A stretch of DNA of 51,583 nucleotides, taken from positions 1 to 51,583 of the forward strand of contig JAQXKZ010000047.1 in the NCBI GenBank assembly GCA_029010715.1, given 5' to 3'. The first letter of the stretch is position 1, and every line of letters begins with the position of its first letter. The notes beneath the pieces were generated by a model that worked only from the letters and a program-made list of their open reading frames with translations, was not told the origin of the DNA and made no database searches. The DNA is from Clostridiales bacterium (GTDB lineage Bacteria > Bacillota > Clostridia > Oscillospirales > Oscillospiraceae). Both the position numbers and the translations under genes were made by a program. Of this stretch, positions 43,097 through 50,713 are shown piece by piece.

Positions 43097-43663
43097 ATGG
43101 AAGATAAGTTGAATTATGCGCTGGAAGACGGTGAGGAGCTGCTTTGGGAGGGCCGCCCCGAAGAATTTGATACTCTGGATAAGACACATAAAAGCGGCAT
43201 AATCAAGGGCGCGATAATCAAGGCCATTGTAGGCGCGGCTATACTGATCGGATACTTTGCGGTAGCCGGCAGAAACGGCGCGGGAGTCAAAGGCGGCCTT
43301 GTTGCCATAATCATCCTGATTGCCGCGTATGCCGTAGCAAGCCCCTTTATACACGCAAATACTCTGCGCAGGAAGATCGGCTATGCCATTACCAACAAGC
43401 GTCTGTTCGTTGTTAAGGACGATGTAAAGAGCGTTGCATTCGATCAGATCAAGGCTGCCGCTATAAAAACCGACGACGACGGGCATGTTACGCTCCTCTG
43501 CGGTGAAGACGCGGTCAAGGGCAAACAGACAAGGTGGCGCAGCGATGCCAGCCTCGGTATCAGAATGGATGCCGATAACAGCGAATGCTCCAGCGCCGTG
43601 TGGTATGCCATCCCCGATGCACAGAAGGTCGAGCCTATTCTGAGACAGTATCTGCCTCTGTAA
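43097..43663 (+). CDS. PH-domain-like membrane protein, function unknown
   Basis: 188 residues. A short N-terminus with the EELLWEGRPE motif common to bacterial PH-domain (bPH2-like) proteins, two hydrophobic helices (about 36-57 and 64-83), then a cytoplasmic beta-rich part beginning RRKIGYAITNKRLFVV, the usual strand pattern of such domains. GGAGGAG precedes the ATG. It is a single gene between two terminators. The role is unknown; its position after a two-component system suggests but does not show a regulatory link. Confidence 0.78.
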   Translation: MEDKLNYALEDGEELLWEGRPEEFDTLDKTHKSGIIKGAIIKAIVGAAILIGYFAVAGRNGAGVKGGLVAIIILIAAYAVASPFIHANTLRRKIGYAITNKRLFVVKDDVKSVAFDQIKAAAIKTDDDGHVTLLCGEDAVKGKQTRWRSDASLGIRMDADNSECSSAVWYAIPDAQKVEPILRQYLPL

Positions 43664-43691
43664 TAGATACCCGCACACAGAAACGTCGAAC

Positions 43692-43740
43692 AAACCACAG
43701 GCATCCCGGCCGGGTTCAGCCGGGATGCCTGTGGTTTTGC
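43692..43740. terminator. Long bidirectional terminator
   Basis: A 19-bp perfect stem (43692-43710 with 43719-43737, loop of eight) with TTTT on the plus strand and TTTG on the minus strand. The last seven codons of the MocR-type gene and its stop codon lie inside this hairpin. Confidence 0.85.
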
Positions 43741-44810
43741 CGGTTCTGCTGGCGCAGTATGCGTCTACGGCGGTTGATATAGCGTTCAAGGTCACCGCCG
43801 TTTATAAACTCCGCCAGTACATACTGCTCGAAAACGGGCACCGTGCACGAATAGAAGTTCAGGCGCTCCGTGTACTCCCGCTCCAGCGCCGCCGGCAGCA
43901 CCATGTATGCCGTCCTCATTGCCGGGGCCAGAGTCTTGGTGAAGGTGTTGACATATATCACGCGCTCCGGTGCGAGAGAATAGATAGTGTCTATCTGCCG
44001 CGTGACCGAGGAGAATTCCGAGTCGTAGTCGTCCTCGACTATATAGCTGTCGTTGCGCCGCGCCCAGGCGGCGTATTCGTGCCGTTTGCCGGCTGAGGCT
44101 GTGACGCGGCTGGGGTAGCTGTTGAAGGGCGTCACGTGCAATACGCCCGCCCGGCAGTCTTCCAGCGCCCGTGTCATTATTCCGTCCGCGCCCATGGGCA
44201 GACTCACGCAGCGCGCGCCGTTGGCCTCGTATACGCTCGGTATGCGGCTGTAGCATGGGCTCTCGAGAGCGTACGTGCGTTCCCTGCCGAGCAGTTGGAC
44301 TATGAGTGAATACAGATACTCGGCGCCTGCTCCTATGATTATCTGCTCCGGAAATACGTTTATGCCGCGGCTGCGTTCGAGATATGCCGCTATCGCGCGG
44401 CGCAGCTCAGGGCAGCCGTTGCCCGGGGCTTTGGTCAGAATACGCCTGTCGTATTCTGTGAGGACCCGGCGCATGACCTTTGCCAGCGCCGAAAAAGGAA
44501 AGTCCTCGGGCACACTGAGCGGCGCCGCGTCCACCGCGGCGGCGGGCTGAGGCCGCTCGTGCTGCGGCCTGCCGCCGAAGGCGGCGAAATATCCGCTGCG
44601 TTCCCTGGCCTCGGCGTAGCCCTCGTCAACAAGCAGGGCGTAGGCGTGCTCCACTGTCACGAGGCTTATGCCCAGCTCACCGGCCAGCAGACGCTTTGAA
44701 GGCAGGCGCTCGCCGTACCTTATCGAGCCGCTGACTATGTCCTGCTTGAGCTGAGTGTAGAGCTGCATGTATGCGCTTTTTCCTGTGTTCCTGTCAATAT
44801 GGTATTTCAT
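43716..44810 (-). CDS. MocR/PdxR-type GntR regulator, C-terminally short
   Basis: 364 residues: a GntR winged helix (1-75, with RLPSKRLLAGELGIS and VTVEHAYALLVDEGY), a linker, and an aminotransferase-like PLP-binding domain with NxxG-type contacts, VEDDYDSEF and the PLP lysine Lys292 in NTFTKTLAPAMRTAYMVLP. MocR proteins are usually about 460-480 residues; here the small C-terminal subdomain, about 100 residues including the carboxylate-binding Arg, is missing and the protein ends in a terminator. It is divergent from a pyridoxal kinase, which it probably regulates. The ATG at 44810 is the normal family start; upstream open sequence only mirrors the kinase gene. Confidence 0.85.
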   Translation of the reverse strand: MKYHIDRNTGKSAYMQLYTQLKQDIVSGSIRYGERLPSKRLLAGELGISLVTVEHAYALLVDEGYAEARERSGYFAAFGGRPQHERPQPAAAVDAAPLSVPEDFPFSALAKVMRRVLTEYDRRILTKAPGNGCPELRRAIAAYLERSRGINVFPEQIIIGAGAEYLYSLIVQLLGRERTYALESPCYSRIPSVYEANGARCVSLPMGADGIMTRALEDCRAGVLHVTPFNSYPSRVTASAGKRHEYAAWARRNDSYIVEDDYDSEFSSVTRQIDTIYSLAPERVIYVNTFTKTLAPAMRTAYMVLPAALEREYTERLNFYSCTVPVFEQYVLAEFINGGDLERYINRRRRILRQQNRQNHRHPG

Positions 44811-44829
44811 CTGACCCTGTTCTGACCCT
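44810..44829. promoter_or_regulatory. TCTGACCCT direct repeat, probable MocR operator
   Basis: Two exact 9-bp repeats (44810-44818 and 44821-44829) with an 11-bp period, touching the MocR start codon and in its leader. MocR/PdxR regulators bind direct repeats in the divergent region they share with their target. Confidence 0.55.
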
Positions 44830-44871
44830 ATATTATTTTCCTTATCTGGCAATTTAAATGATATCAGAAGC

Positions 44872-44900
44872 ATAATATAATCCATAAAAGGATTTGTCAA
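44872..44900 (-). promoter_or_regulatory. MocR-type gene promoter, overlapping that of pyridoxal kinase
   Basis: On the minus strand TTGACA (44895-44900), 17 bp, TATTAT (44872-44877). On the plus strand an overlapping TATAAT (44876-44881) with a weak TTTAAA (44853-44858) 17 bp upstream probably drives the kinase, so the two genes would compete for polymerase. Confidence 0.65.
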
Positions 44901-44924
44901 TAAGCAGGACGTCCCGGAGGAAAT

Positions 44925-45779
44925 ATGAAGCGCATAGTAAGTATTCAGGATATATCCGATATAGGCAAGTGTTCCCTGACGGTGGCCCTGCCGGTTATCT
45001 CCGCCATGGGTGTGGAGTGCGCCGTGCTTCCGACGGCGGTGCTCTCGGCGCATTCCCAGTTTGAAGGCTTCAGATTTCATGACCTTACCGACGAGATGCA
45101 GCCGGCCGCGGAGCACTGGAAGGAACTGGGCATAGGCTTTGACGCCATATATACCGGCTACCTCGGCTCGTACAGGCAGGTGGATATAGTGTCGGGCTTC
45201 TTCCGCGACTTCGGCAGCGGCGCAAAGATAATCGTCGATCCGGCTATGGCGGACAACGGCGTGCTGTATGCCGGCTTTGATGCGGGCTTTCCCGGAAAGA
45301 TGGCGGAGCTCTGCCGCGGGGCGGACCTCATACTGCCGAATGTCACGGAGGCCTGCTTCATGCTCGGCGAGGAGTACCGCGAGGAATATGACAGGGCATA
45401 TATCCGCGGCCTGCTTCAGGGTCTTGCCGGTCTGGGAGCAAAAAAAAGCGCCGTGACCGGTGTGAGCTTTGATAAAGATAAGCTCGGTGTCGTGGCCTAC
45501 GACTCGGAGACGGGAGAGTATTTCAGCCGTTTCGGGGAACGCTTCCCTGCGATCTTCCACGGCACCGGAGACATATTCGCCTCGGCCGTGACCGGCGCGA
45601 TCATGAACGGCCTGAGCGTCAACGACGCGCTTTCGCTGGCTGTGGACTATACGCTCGAATGTATCCGCATGACGGTGAAGGACCCGCGCCACAACTGGTA
45701 CGGCGTAAACTTTGAGCAGGCGATCCCGTATCTTATAAAGCGGCTCAGCGCAGTATCGGCTGGAGCTGCATACCTCTGA
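44925..45779 (+). CDS. pdxY: Pyridoxal/pyridoxamine kinase
   Basis: 284 residues of the PfkB-like vitamin B6 kinase family, which phosphorylates pyridoxal, pyridoxine or pyridoxamine to salvage PLP. It starts KRIVSIQDISDIGKCSL, has the VLSAHSQFEGF substrate region and the anion-hole/catalytic motif HGTGDIFASA with the catalytic Asp. Some members with this N-terminus are called PdxK-like pyridoxamine kinase. GGAGG precedes the ATG. Its last 35 bases overlap the end of dpaB on the other strand. Confidence 0.93.
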   Translation: MKRIVSIQDISDIGKCSLTVALPVISAMGVECAVLPTAVLSAHSQFEGFRFHDLTDEMQPAAEHWKELGIGFDAIYTGYLGSYRQVDIVSGFFRDFGSGAKIIVDPAMADNGVLYAGFDAGFPGKMAELCRGADLILPNVTEACFMLGEEYREEYDRAYIRGLLQGLAGLGAKKSAVTGVSFDKDKLGVVAYDSETGEYFSRFGERFPAIFHGTGDIFASAVTGAIMNGLSVNDALSLAVDYTLECIRMTVKDPRHNWYGVNFEQAIPYLIKRLSAVSAGAAYL

Positions 45780-46317
45780 GCGCCGCCTCCAGCGTTTGCT
45801 CCGTAAGGCTGAAGTCCGACTGCAGCGAGCGCGGCTTATTTACCGGATCGTCCTGCCTGAACGGCACAAAATAGATACCGCGCCGGTTCAGGAGCTTTCC
45901 GATATTCTCCGCGGAGCCGGAGAGGCCGTCGTTCGTCGAAAAGGCTATTATAAGCGGTCTGCCGTTGCGAAGGTGTGCTTTTGCCGCCATCGTGACGGCA
46001 GTGTCAGTTATCCCGTTTGCGAGCTTTGCCAGAGTGTTGCCCGTGCAGGGCGCGATCAGCATTGCCTCCATCGGCTGGCTCGGGCCGAGCGGCTCGGCGT
46101 CAACGATGGATGTGACCACTTTTTTGCCGGTCATCAGCATCAGCCGCTTTATGTGCTCCGACGCCGCGCCGAAACGGCTGTCGGTCACGGCGGCGTTTTC
46201 GCTCATTATCGGTACAAGTTCGTATTTCTCCGCGAGCCTTTCCGCCGCGTCGAACACCTGAGAGTATGTACAGTATGAGCCGCACATCGCGAGCCCTATT
46301 CTTTTCCTGCCTTCCAT
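45745..46317 (-). CDS. dpaB: Dipicolinate synthase subunit B
   Basis: 190-residue flavoprotein-like subunit (SpoVFB) that with subunit A makes dipicolinic acid in the mother cell for the spore core. The Rossmann-like fold begins RIGLAMCGSYCTYSQVF, with APCTGNTLAKLANGITD in the middle and PLIIAFSTNDGLSG later, as in the family. The ATG at 46317 has GGAGG before it and lies one base after the dpaA stop, so the two are coupled. The 3' end overlaps pdxY on the opposite strand. Confidence 0.93.
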   Translation of the reverse strand: MEGRKRIGLAMCGSYCTYSQVFDAAERLAEKYELVPIMSENAAVTDSRFGAASEHIKRLMLMTGKKVVTSIVDAEPLGPSQPMEAMLIAPCTGNTLAKLANGITDTAVTMAAKAHLRNGRPLIIAFSTNDGLSGSAENIGKLLNRRGIYFVPFRQDDPVNKPRSLQSDFSLTEQTLEAALRGMQLQPILR

Positions 46318-46318
46318 A

Positions 46319-47179
46319 TCATTCCTCCGCTTCATTTATAACGGCGTATATAGTCTCGCGCATCAGCTCCGCCGCCGTGTACGGAGCGTAGACGCCCGGC
46401 AGCCCGGGCGCGGACAATACAGGCAGACCCAGCTCACGCGCCTGACTGATGTCAAAGCCGCCCGGCGCGGAGGCCAGTTCCAGCAGTACCGTGTCCGGAC
46501 GCAGCAGAGACAGCAGCCCGCTGTCAAGAACGCGTGCCGGCACCGTGTTGGCTATGAAGTCAAACTCGTCGGCAAACTCCCTGAGCTCCGGAAAATCGCA
46601 GGTATCCAGCCCAAAGGCGCGGGCCATTGCCCGGTCTCCGTCCTTGCGCGCCGCGACTGTCACGAGCGCCCCCAAGGCGTACAGCCGCAATGCGAGTATT
46701 TTTGCAATCCGCCCCCAGCCGGTAACCAGCACGCGGCTGCCCCAGAGACAGCGCTCGCTGCTTTTCATCAGCAGCTCTGCCGCTCCCTCGGCTGTGACCG
46801 CGGCGTTTCCGACGGCAAAGTCGCGCCGCTGCATGAGGTCGACGACCTGCAGTCCGGCGCGCACCGCCTGCAGACAGTTTTCCTGCCCGAGCCGTCCGCC
46901 GCATATGACCTGCCCCGGCCAGAGCGCCGATATCAGCTCGCTGAGCGCCAGCGGTTCGGCGGCGTAGGGCGCGTTCAGCTGTCCTGCGCGCTCCGCCGGC
47001 ACGGGCAGCAGTATCCAGTCTGCTCCGTACACGCAGCCCTGCAGACAGCCCGCCTTGGGTATATCCGCCGGCAGCTCCGCTTTTTCCAATGCATAGCTGT
47101 ATACTCTGTGACCGTCGCGCTGCAGCAGCGAGCAGAGCAGGGCTGAGCGTCTGTCCCCGCCGATAACAGCAAATTTCAT
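46319..47179 (-). CDS. dpaA: Dipicolinate synthase subunit A
   Basis: 286 residues (SpoVFA). The N-terminal domain starts KFAVIGGDRRSALLCSLL; the second domain has the NAD(P)-binding GWGRIAKILALRLYALGA. It oxidises (cyclises) the DapA product to dipicolinate together with subunit B. AGGTGGTG precedes the ATG at 47179; the frame runs further upstream but only as the mirror of thyA. A mother-cell sigma-K promoter is expected; a GGAATACTATGG upstream (about 47195-47206) is a weak candidate -10. Confidence 0.94.
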   Translation of the reverse strand: MKFAVIGGDRRSALLCSLLQRDGHRVYSYALEKAELPADIPKAGCLQGCVYGADWILLPVPAERAGQLNAPYAAEPLALSELISALWPGQVICGGRLGQENCLQAVRAGLQVVDLMQRRDFAVGNAAVTAEGAAELLMKSSERCLWGSRVLVTGWGRIAKILALRLYALGALVTVAARKDGDRAMARAFGLDTCDFPELREFADEFDFIANTVPARVLDSGLLSLLRPDTVLLELASAPGGFDISQARELGLPVLSAPGLPGVYAPYTAAELMRETIYAVINEAEE

Positions 47180-47216
47180 AGGCACCACCTCCAGACCATA
47201 GTATTCCGCAGCGGCC

Positions 47217-47260
47217 CGGGAGGTGCTTTCCCGTATCACGGCGGGGGAATGAACCTCCCG
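47217..47260. repeat. Inverted repeat between dpaA and thyA
   Basis: CGGGAGGT (47217-47224) and ACCTCCCG (47253-47260) are exact reverse complements, with a nested TTCCC/GGGAA. It may be an operator or a leader hairpin on the dpaA transcript; there is no adjacent T run. Confidence 0.35.
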
Positions 47261-47273
47261 AATGATTCTTTTG

Positions 47274-47302
47274 TATACAAACTGCGGCGCATGTGCTAAA
47301 AT
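47274..47302 (+). promoter_or_regulatory. thyA-folA promoter
   Basis: TATACA (47274-47279), 17-bp spacer ending TGC (extended -10), TAAAAT (47297-47302). The start codon is 34 bp downstream. Confidence 0.55.
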
Positions 47303-47335
47303 GTATGGCAGATTATCGAAAGGCGGAAGGCCATT

Positions 47336-48166
47336 ATGAGCAAAGCAGACGAAATATTCATCAGCAATTGTAAAGATATACTCGAAAACGGTATCTGGGA
47401 TACCGACCGGCCTGTCCGTCCGAAGTGGGAGGACGGGCAGAGCGCGCACACGATAAAAAAGTTCGGCATTATAAACCGCTATGATCTCGCCGAAGAATTT
47501 CCCATTCTGACCATACGCCGCACCTATTGGAAGTCCGCCATAGACGAGCTCCTCTGGATATGGCAGGCCAAGAGCAATAACGTGCACGAGCTGCGCACCC
47601 GCGTCTGGGATGCCTGGGCTGACGAGAACGGCTCGATCGGCAAGGCCTACGGCTACCAGCTCGGCGTAAAGCACCACTACCCGCAGGGCGACATGGATCA
47701 GGTAGACAAGGTCCTCTGGGACCTCAAAAACGACCCGGCCTCCCGCCGCATCATGACCAATATCTATAACTTTGCCGACCTCTCCGAGATGGCGCTCTAC
47801 CCCTGCGCGTACTCCATGACCTTCAACGTCACCGGCGACCGTCTCAACGCCATCCTCAACCAGCGCTCTCAGGACATGCTCACGGCCAACAACTGGAACG
47901 TCGTGCAGTATGCCGCGCTGACGATGATGTTCGCTCAGGTCTCGGGTCTCAGGCCCGGTGAATTTATCCATGTCATTGCCGACGCACACATATACGACCG
48001 CCACGTCGCCGCTGTCGAGCAGATAATCAGAAATGAGCCGAAACCGGCTCCGAAATTTGTTGTTGACCCGGCTGTTGGCGATTTCTATAAATTCACGCGA
48101 GACAGCTTCCGCATGGAGAACTATGAATATACGGACTTTGACGGGAAGATCCCCGTCGCGATATGA
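47336..48166 (+). CDS. thyA: Thymidylate synthase (ThyA)
   Basis: Makes dTMP from dUMP with methylene-tetrahydrofolate. 276 residues with the nucleophile Cys157 in ALYPCAYSMTF, RSQDMLTANNWNVVQYA (dUMP and folate contacts) and HVIADAHIYDRHV. The sequence around the nucleophile is YPCAYS rather than the E. coli PPCHxF pattern, as in a distinct Clostridial branch. It forms an operon with folA four bases downstream. Confidence 0.95.
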   Translation: MSKADEIFISNCKDILENGIWDTDRPVRPKWEDGQSAHTIKKFGIINRYDLAEEFPILTIRRTYWKSAIDELLWIWQAKSNNVHELRTRVWDAWADENGSIGKAYGYQLGVKHHYPQGDMDQVDKVLWDLKNDPASRRIMTNIYNFADLSEMALYPCAYSMTFNVTGDRLNAILNQRSQDMLTANNWNVVQYAALTMMFAQVSGLRPGEFIHVIADAHIYDRHVAAVEQIIRNEPKPAPKFVVDPAVGDFYKFTRDSFRMENYEYTDFDGKIPVAI

Positions 48167-48170
48167 GCCT

Positions 48171-48662
48171 ATGGAAGCCATAGTTGCAGTTTATTCCGAC
48201 TGGGGCATAGGTCTCGGCGGTACTCAGCCCGTTGTGCTGAAGGCGGACCGCGCCCATTTCCGGGAGCTGACCGCCGGTACGGCGGTCATTGTCGGCAGAA
48301 AGACCATGGAGGATTTCCCCGGCGGGAAGCCGCTGAAAAACCGCCATAATATCGTCGTCACCCGACAGAATATTGACATTCCCGGCGCAGAGGTCGCGCA
48401 CAGCACGGAGCAGGCGCTGGCCCTGGCCACGCAGTATCCGCGCTGTCTGGTCATCGGCGGCGCTTCCGTGTACAGTCAGTTCATGCCCTATGTGGACACG
48501 GTGCATATCACGAAGATAGATCTTGCGCCGGAGTCTGACAGCTACTTTGAAAATCTGGACGCGTCTCCCGACTGGCGGCGCATCGAAGATGAATGCTGGC
48601 AGGAGGAAAACGGCCTGCGCTACTGCTTCGTGACCTATGTGCGCCGAGGCAGGCAGACCTGA
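48171..48662 (+). CDS. folA: Dihydrofolate reductase
   Basis: 163 residues. Regenerates tetrahydrofolate from the dihydrofolate that ThyA makes, which explains the gene pair. N-terminus AIVAVYSDWGIG, catalytic Asp in LKADRAHFRELT, NADPH-binding VIVGRKTMEDFPGG, and CLVIGGASVYSQFM with the GG pair. The usual LPW motif before the catalytic helix is replaced by PVV, a change near the antifolate pocket. The start is four bases after thyA with no separate ribosome-binding site; a longer upstream frame is only overlap with thyA. Confidence 0.93.
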   Translation: MEAIVAVYSDWGIGLGGTQPVVLKADRAHFRELTAGTAVIVGRKTMEDFPGGKPLKNRHNIVVTRQNIDIPGAEVAHSTEQALALATQYPRCLVIGGASVYSQFMPYVDTVHITKIDLAPESDSYFENLDASPDWRRIEDECWQEENGLRYCFVTYVRRGRQT

Positions 48663-48717
48663 GGCGGGCGCCCCGCCCTTTTACGCCGCGCCCGGCGCTG
48701 AGCAGTGTGAAAAGCTG

Positions 48718-48754
48718 AGGCCCGCTCTGAATCAGATTCAGAGCGGGCCTTTTT
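48718..48754 (+). terminator. thyA-folA terminator
   Basis: A near-perfect palindrome: 16 bp (48718-48733) paired with 48735-48750 around one base, followed by five T. In RNA the loop would open to seven bases. Confidence 0.9.
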
Positions 48755-48896
48755 GCCTGCGCTTCAGCCGCTTCGCCGGAAAAACCTGATTTGTCAGGCC
48801 TTTCTGCGGCGGTTTATCCGATTTGAGGCGGGCCCTGGCCTCCTCAAGCTCCCCGCTGCCCACTCGTCACTCTGCTTGGCAACGCCCCTTTGACAG

Positions 48897-48931
48897 CCGG
48901 ACCACGCTGCGAAAAGTGCAGCATGGTCCGG
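48897..48931 (-). repeat. Hairpin just downstream of the acetyltransferase gene
   Basis: CCGGACCA pairs with TGGTCCGG and GCTGC with GCAGC across one mismatch, with a seven-base loop. There is no T run on the minus strand, so termination is uncertain; it may protect the 3' end. Confidence 0.4.
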
Positions 48932-48933
48932 TA

Positions 48934-49476
48934 TCATAGCTTTTTCATCATCCATAAGCTGTCGCTGTATCGGCCGTCGGCATACTTCATGTTGTCGGGT
49001 AATCTTCCGAAGGTCCCAAAGCCAAGCCTTTTGTACAGCTCTATAGCCCTTGTGTTGGCCGCGTCCACCTCCAGCTCCAGCTGCTCGATGCCTGCGCCCT
49101 TTGCCTCGGATGCCAGCCGCTCCAGCATTATCCGCCCTATACCGAGTCCGGTGAAGCGCTGCATCAGCGCAATGCCCAGCGCGGCGCGGTGGCGCAGCCT
49201 GAAAAGCCCGTTCCCGCTGAAGGAGCAGCAGCCGGCGTATTCGCCGTCCAGAAAGCCCAGAAGCATTAAATCGTGTTCCGAGCGGTTCATCGCGTTTATA
49301 AAGGCGCGCTCGTCCTCCCCGGACATGTTGACCTCCTCTGCGCCGCGCAGCAAAAAGTCTGTCTCGCCGCATACGGTCCTCAGTCCTTCTATCATTATTT
49401 CCGCATCCGCTTCCTCGGGAACCCTGAGCAGAAGCCGTCTCCCGGCTATATCGTATGTACTCTCGCTGACGCGCAT
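48934..49476 (-). CDS. GNAT-family N-acetyltransferase
   Basis: 180 residues with one GNAT domain: EYAGCCSFSG strand, ALGIALMQRFTGLGIGRIMLERL, which contains the acetyl-CoA loop (Q-R-x-x-G-x-G at FTGLGIG), and the C-terminal LEVDAANTRAIELYKRLGFG typical of RimI/RimJ-like enzymes. Substrate (protein N-terminus, amine or antibiotic) not predictable. GGGAGGAG precedes the ATG. Single gene on the minus strand downstream of spoIID, 67 bases from it. Confidence 0.88.
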   Translation of the reverse strand: MRVSESTYDIAGRRLLLRVPEEADAEIMIEGLRTVCGETDFLLRGAEEVNMSGEDERAFINAMNRSEHDLMLLGFLDGEYAGCCSFSGNGLFRLRHRAALGIALMQRFTGLGIGRIMLERLASEAKGAGIEQLELEVDAANTRAIELYKRLGFGTFGRLPDNMKYADGRYSDSLWMMKKL

Positions 49477-49543
49477 TGCCGTGTGCTCCTCCCGTCAAAA
49501 TGTGCTTTACATTATATCACGGCTGGAGTATCGGGCCAAGCAT

Positions 49544-50599
49544 TTATTTTACAAGCTCTGTACCCGGATAGTAGTGCGCAAGTATCCCCCGGTAGTCCGT
49601 ACCGTTTTCGGCCATGACGTTTGCCCCGTATTGGCTCATGCCGACGCCGTGACCATAGCCTGTTACGGTAAAGAGAAACGAGGCGCCGGTGTACTCCAGC
49701 GTGAACGCGGTCGAACGCAGCGAAAAGAGGCTTCTTATCTCCGTGCCTGACATCGGTACGCCGCCGAGCACGACCTGCGATACACGCCCGCTTTCGTCAA
49801 GCTCGACTGCGCCTATCCAGCCGCTCTTTTCGCCCGTAAAGTCCGCCTCCGGATGCGCGTAGAGCACGGTGTCCCGGAAATCGAGCGGGCTGAGCTCGAC
49901 GCTGCTTATGTATCCGGGCACGCTGTCCTCATCTTCCGGGCTGGGCACGCTCACAAGATACGGCCGCGCGCTCCATATCGCTCCGCAGTCCTCGGTCATG
50001 CCCGCCGAGGAGGAGTGAAACGCGGCAAAGACCGGCTCCCCGCCGTAACAGAGGTATTCGCCGCAGGTTTCGTCAACGGCCGCGCGTATCTTTGCCATGT
50101 TTGCGTCGCTGTCGCCGCCCCAGCTCTCCCGGAGCTCGTCCGCGCTGCTCCATGCCTGACAGCAGCGGTAGTCGGTGCATACGTCGGCGTCCTCGTGCCG
50201 CCCGGTCGCGGCGCAGTACAGCGCGTAGCTTCGCGCCGCGACAGCCTGCGCCTTCAGAGCCTCTTCTCCGAAGCCGGCGGGCATCTCCGCCGCCACGACG
50301 CCGGTCAGATAATCCTGCATGTTGACCTCGTAGACCTCGCCGGCGTGTTTTACGCGCAGCGTCTCGGGCGCAGCCTGCGGCGCTGCCGCCGGAGGAGCCG
50401 GAGACGTGTCCGCTTCGGCCGCCGTCCCGGCGCCGTTGTCCGTGGAAAGAAGCCGTGGCCCGGCCGTTACGCTTACTGACACCTTTGCCGGGGGACCGGG
50501 AGTGGGATTCACGGAAGCTGTATACAGCCTTTCCTGATAAAATGCCATGGCAAGCGTAATCAGCAGCGCGGCATACGCTGCGGCAAGTATCCTCTTCAT
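49544..50599 (-). CDS. spoIID: SpoIID, stage II sporulation lytic transglycosylase
   Basis: Cuts glycan strands during engulfment of the forespore, after SpoIIP removes stem peptides. 351 residues: an N-terminal membrane anchor (about 4-22), a Pro/Ala-rich stretch (30-80), then the SpoIID domain with catalytic Glu105 in VVAAEMPAGFGEEALKAQAVAARSY, the HSSSAGMTEDC region, and GYGHGVGMSQYGA near the end. GGGGGT lies before the ATG at 50599; two upstream Met codons lack such a site. A CATACAGT about 70 bp upstream (50651-50658) resembles a sigma-E -10 but lacks a convincing -35. Confidence 0.93.
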   Translation of the reverse strand: MKRILAAAYAALLITLAMAFYQERLYTASVNPTPGPPAKVSVSVTAGPRLLSTDNGAGTAAEADTSPAPPAAAPQAAPETLRVKHAGEVYEVNMQDYLTGVVAAEMPAGFGEEALKAQAVAARSYALYCAATGRHEDADVCTDYRCCQAWSSADELRESWGGDSDANMAKIRAAVDETCGEYLCYGGEPVFAAFHSSSAGMTEDCGAIWSARPYLVSVPSPEDEDSVPGYISSVELSPLDFRDTVLYAHPEADFTGEKSGWIGAVELDESGRVSQVVLGGVPMSGTEIRSLFSLRSTAFTLEYTGASFLFTVTGYGHGVGMSQYGANVMAENGTDYRGILAHYYPGTELVK

Positions 50600-50621
50600 T
50601 AGCCTGTACCCCCGTTTCATC

Positions 50622-50650
50622 TTGACTGAATATACAAAAAAGTATACAAT
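50622..50650 (+). promoter_or_regulatory. Promoter of the last gene, overlapping a TATAC-N6-GTATA dyad
   Basis: TTGACT (50622-50627), 17 bp, TACAAT (50645-50650). The spacer contains the dyad TATAC-A6-GTATA (50631-50646), which also lies in the spoIID upstream region and could be an operator for either gene. Confidence 0.55.
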
Positions 50651-50713
50651 CACTGTATGCCGCTCCTGAAAGGGAGCCGCTTAATTCATGATTATGGAAA
50701 CGAGATACTGAAT

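Noticed and set aside
44811-45692. N-terminal extension of the MocR-type regulator
   Set aside because: It mirrors pdxY; GntR proteins start at the winged helix, as with the ATG at 44810.
47180-48181. N-terminal extension of dpaA by over 300 codons
   Set aside because: The extension is the complement of thyA; dpaA has a good ribosome-binding site at 47179 and family-normal length from there.
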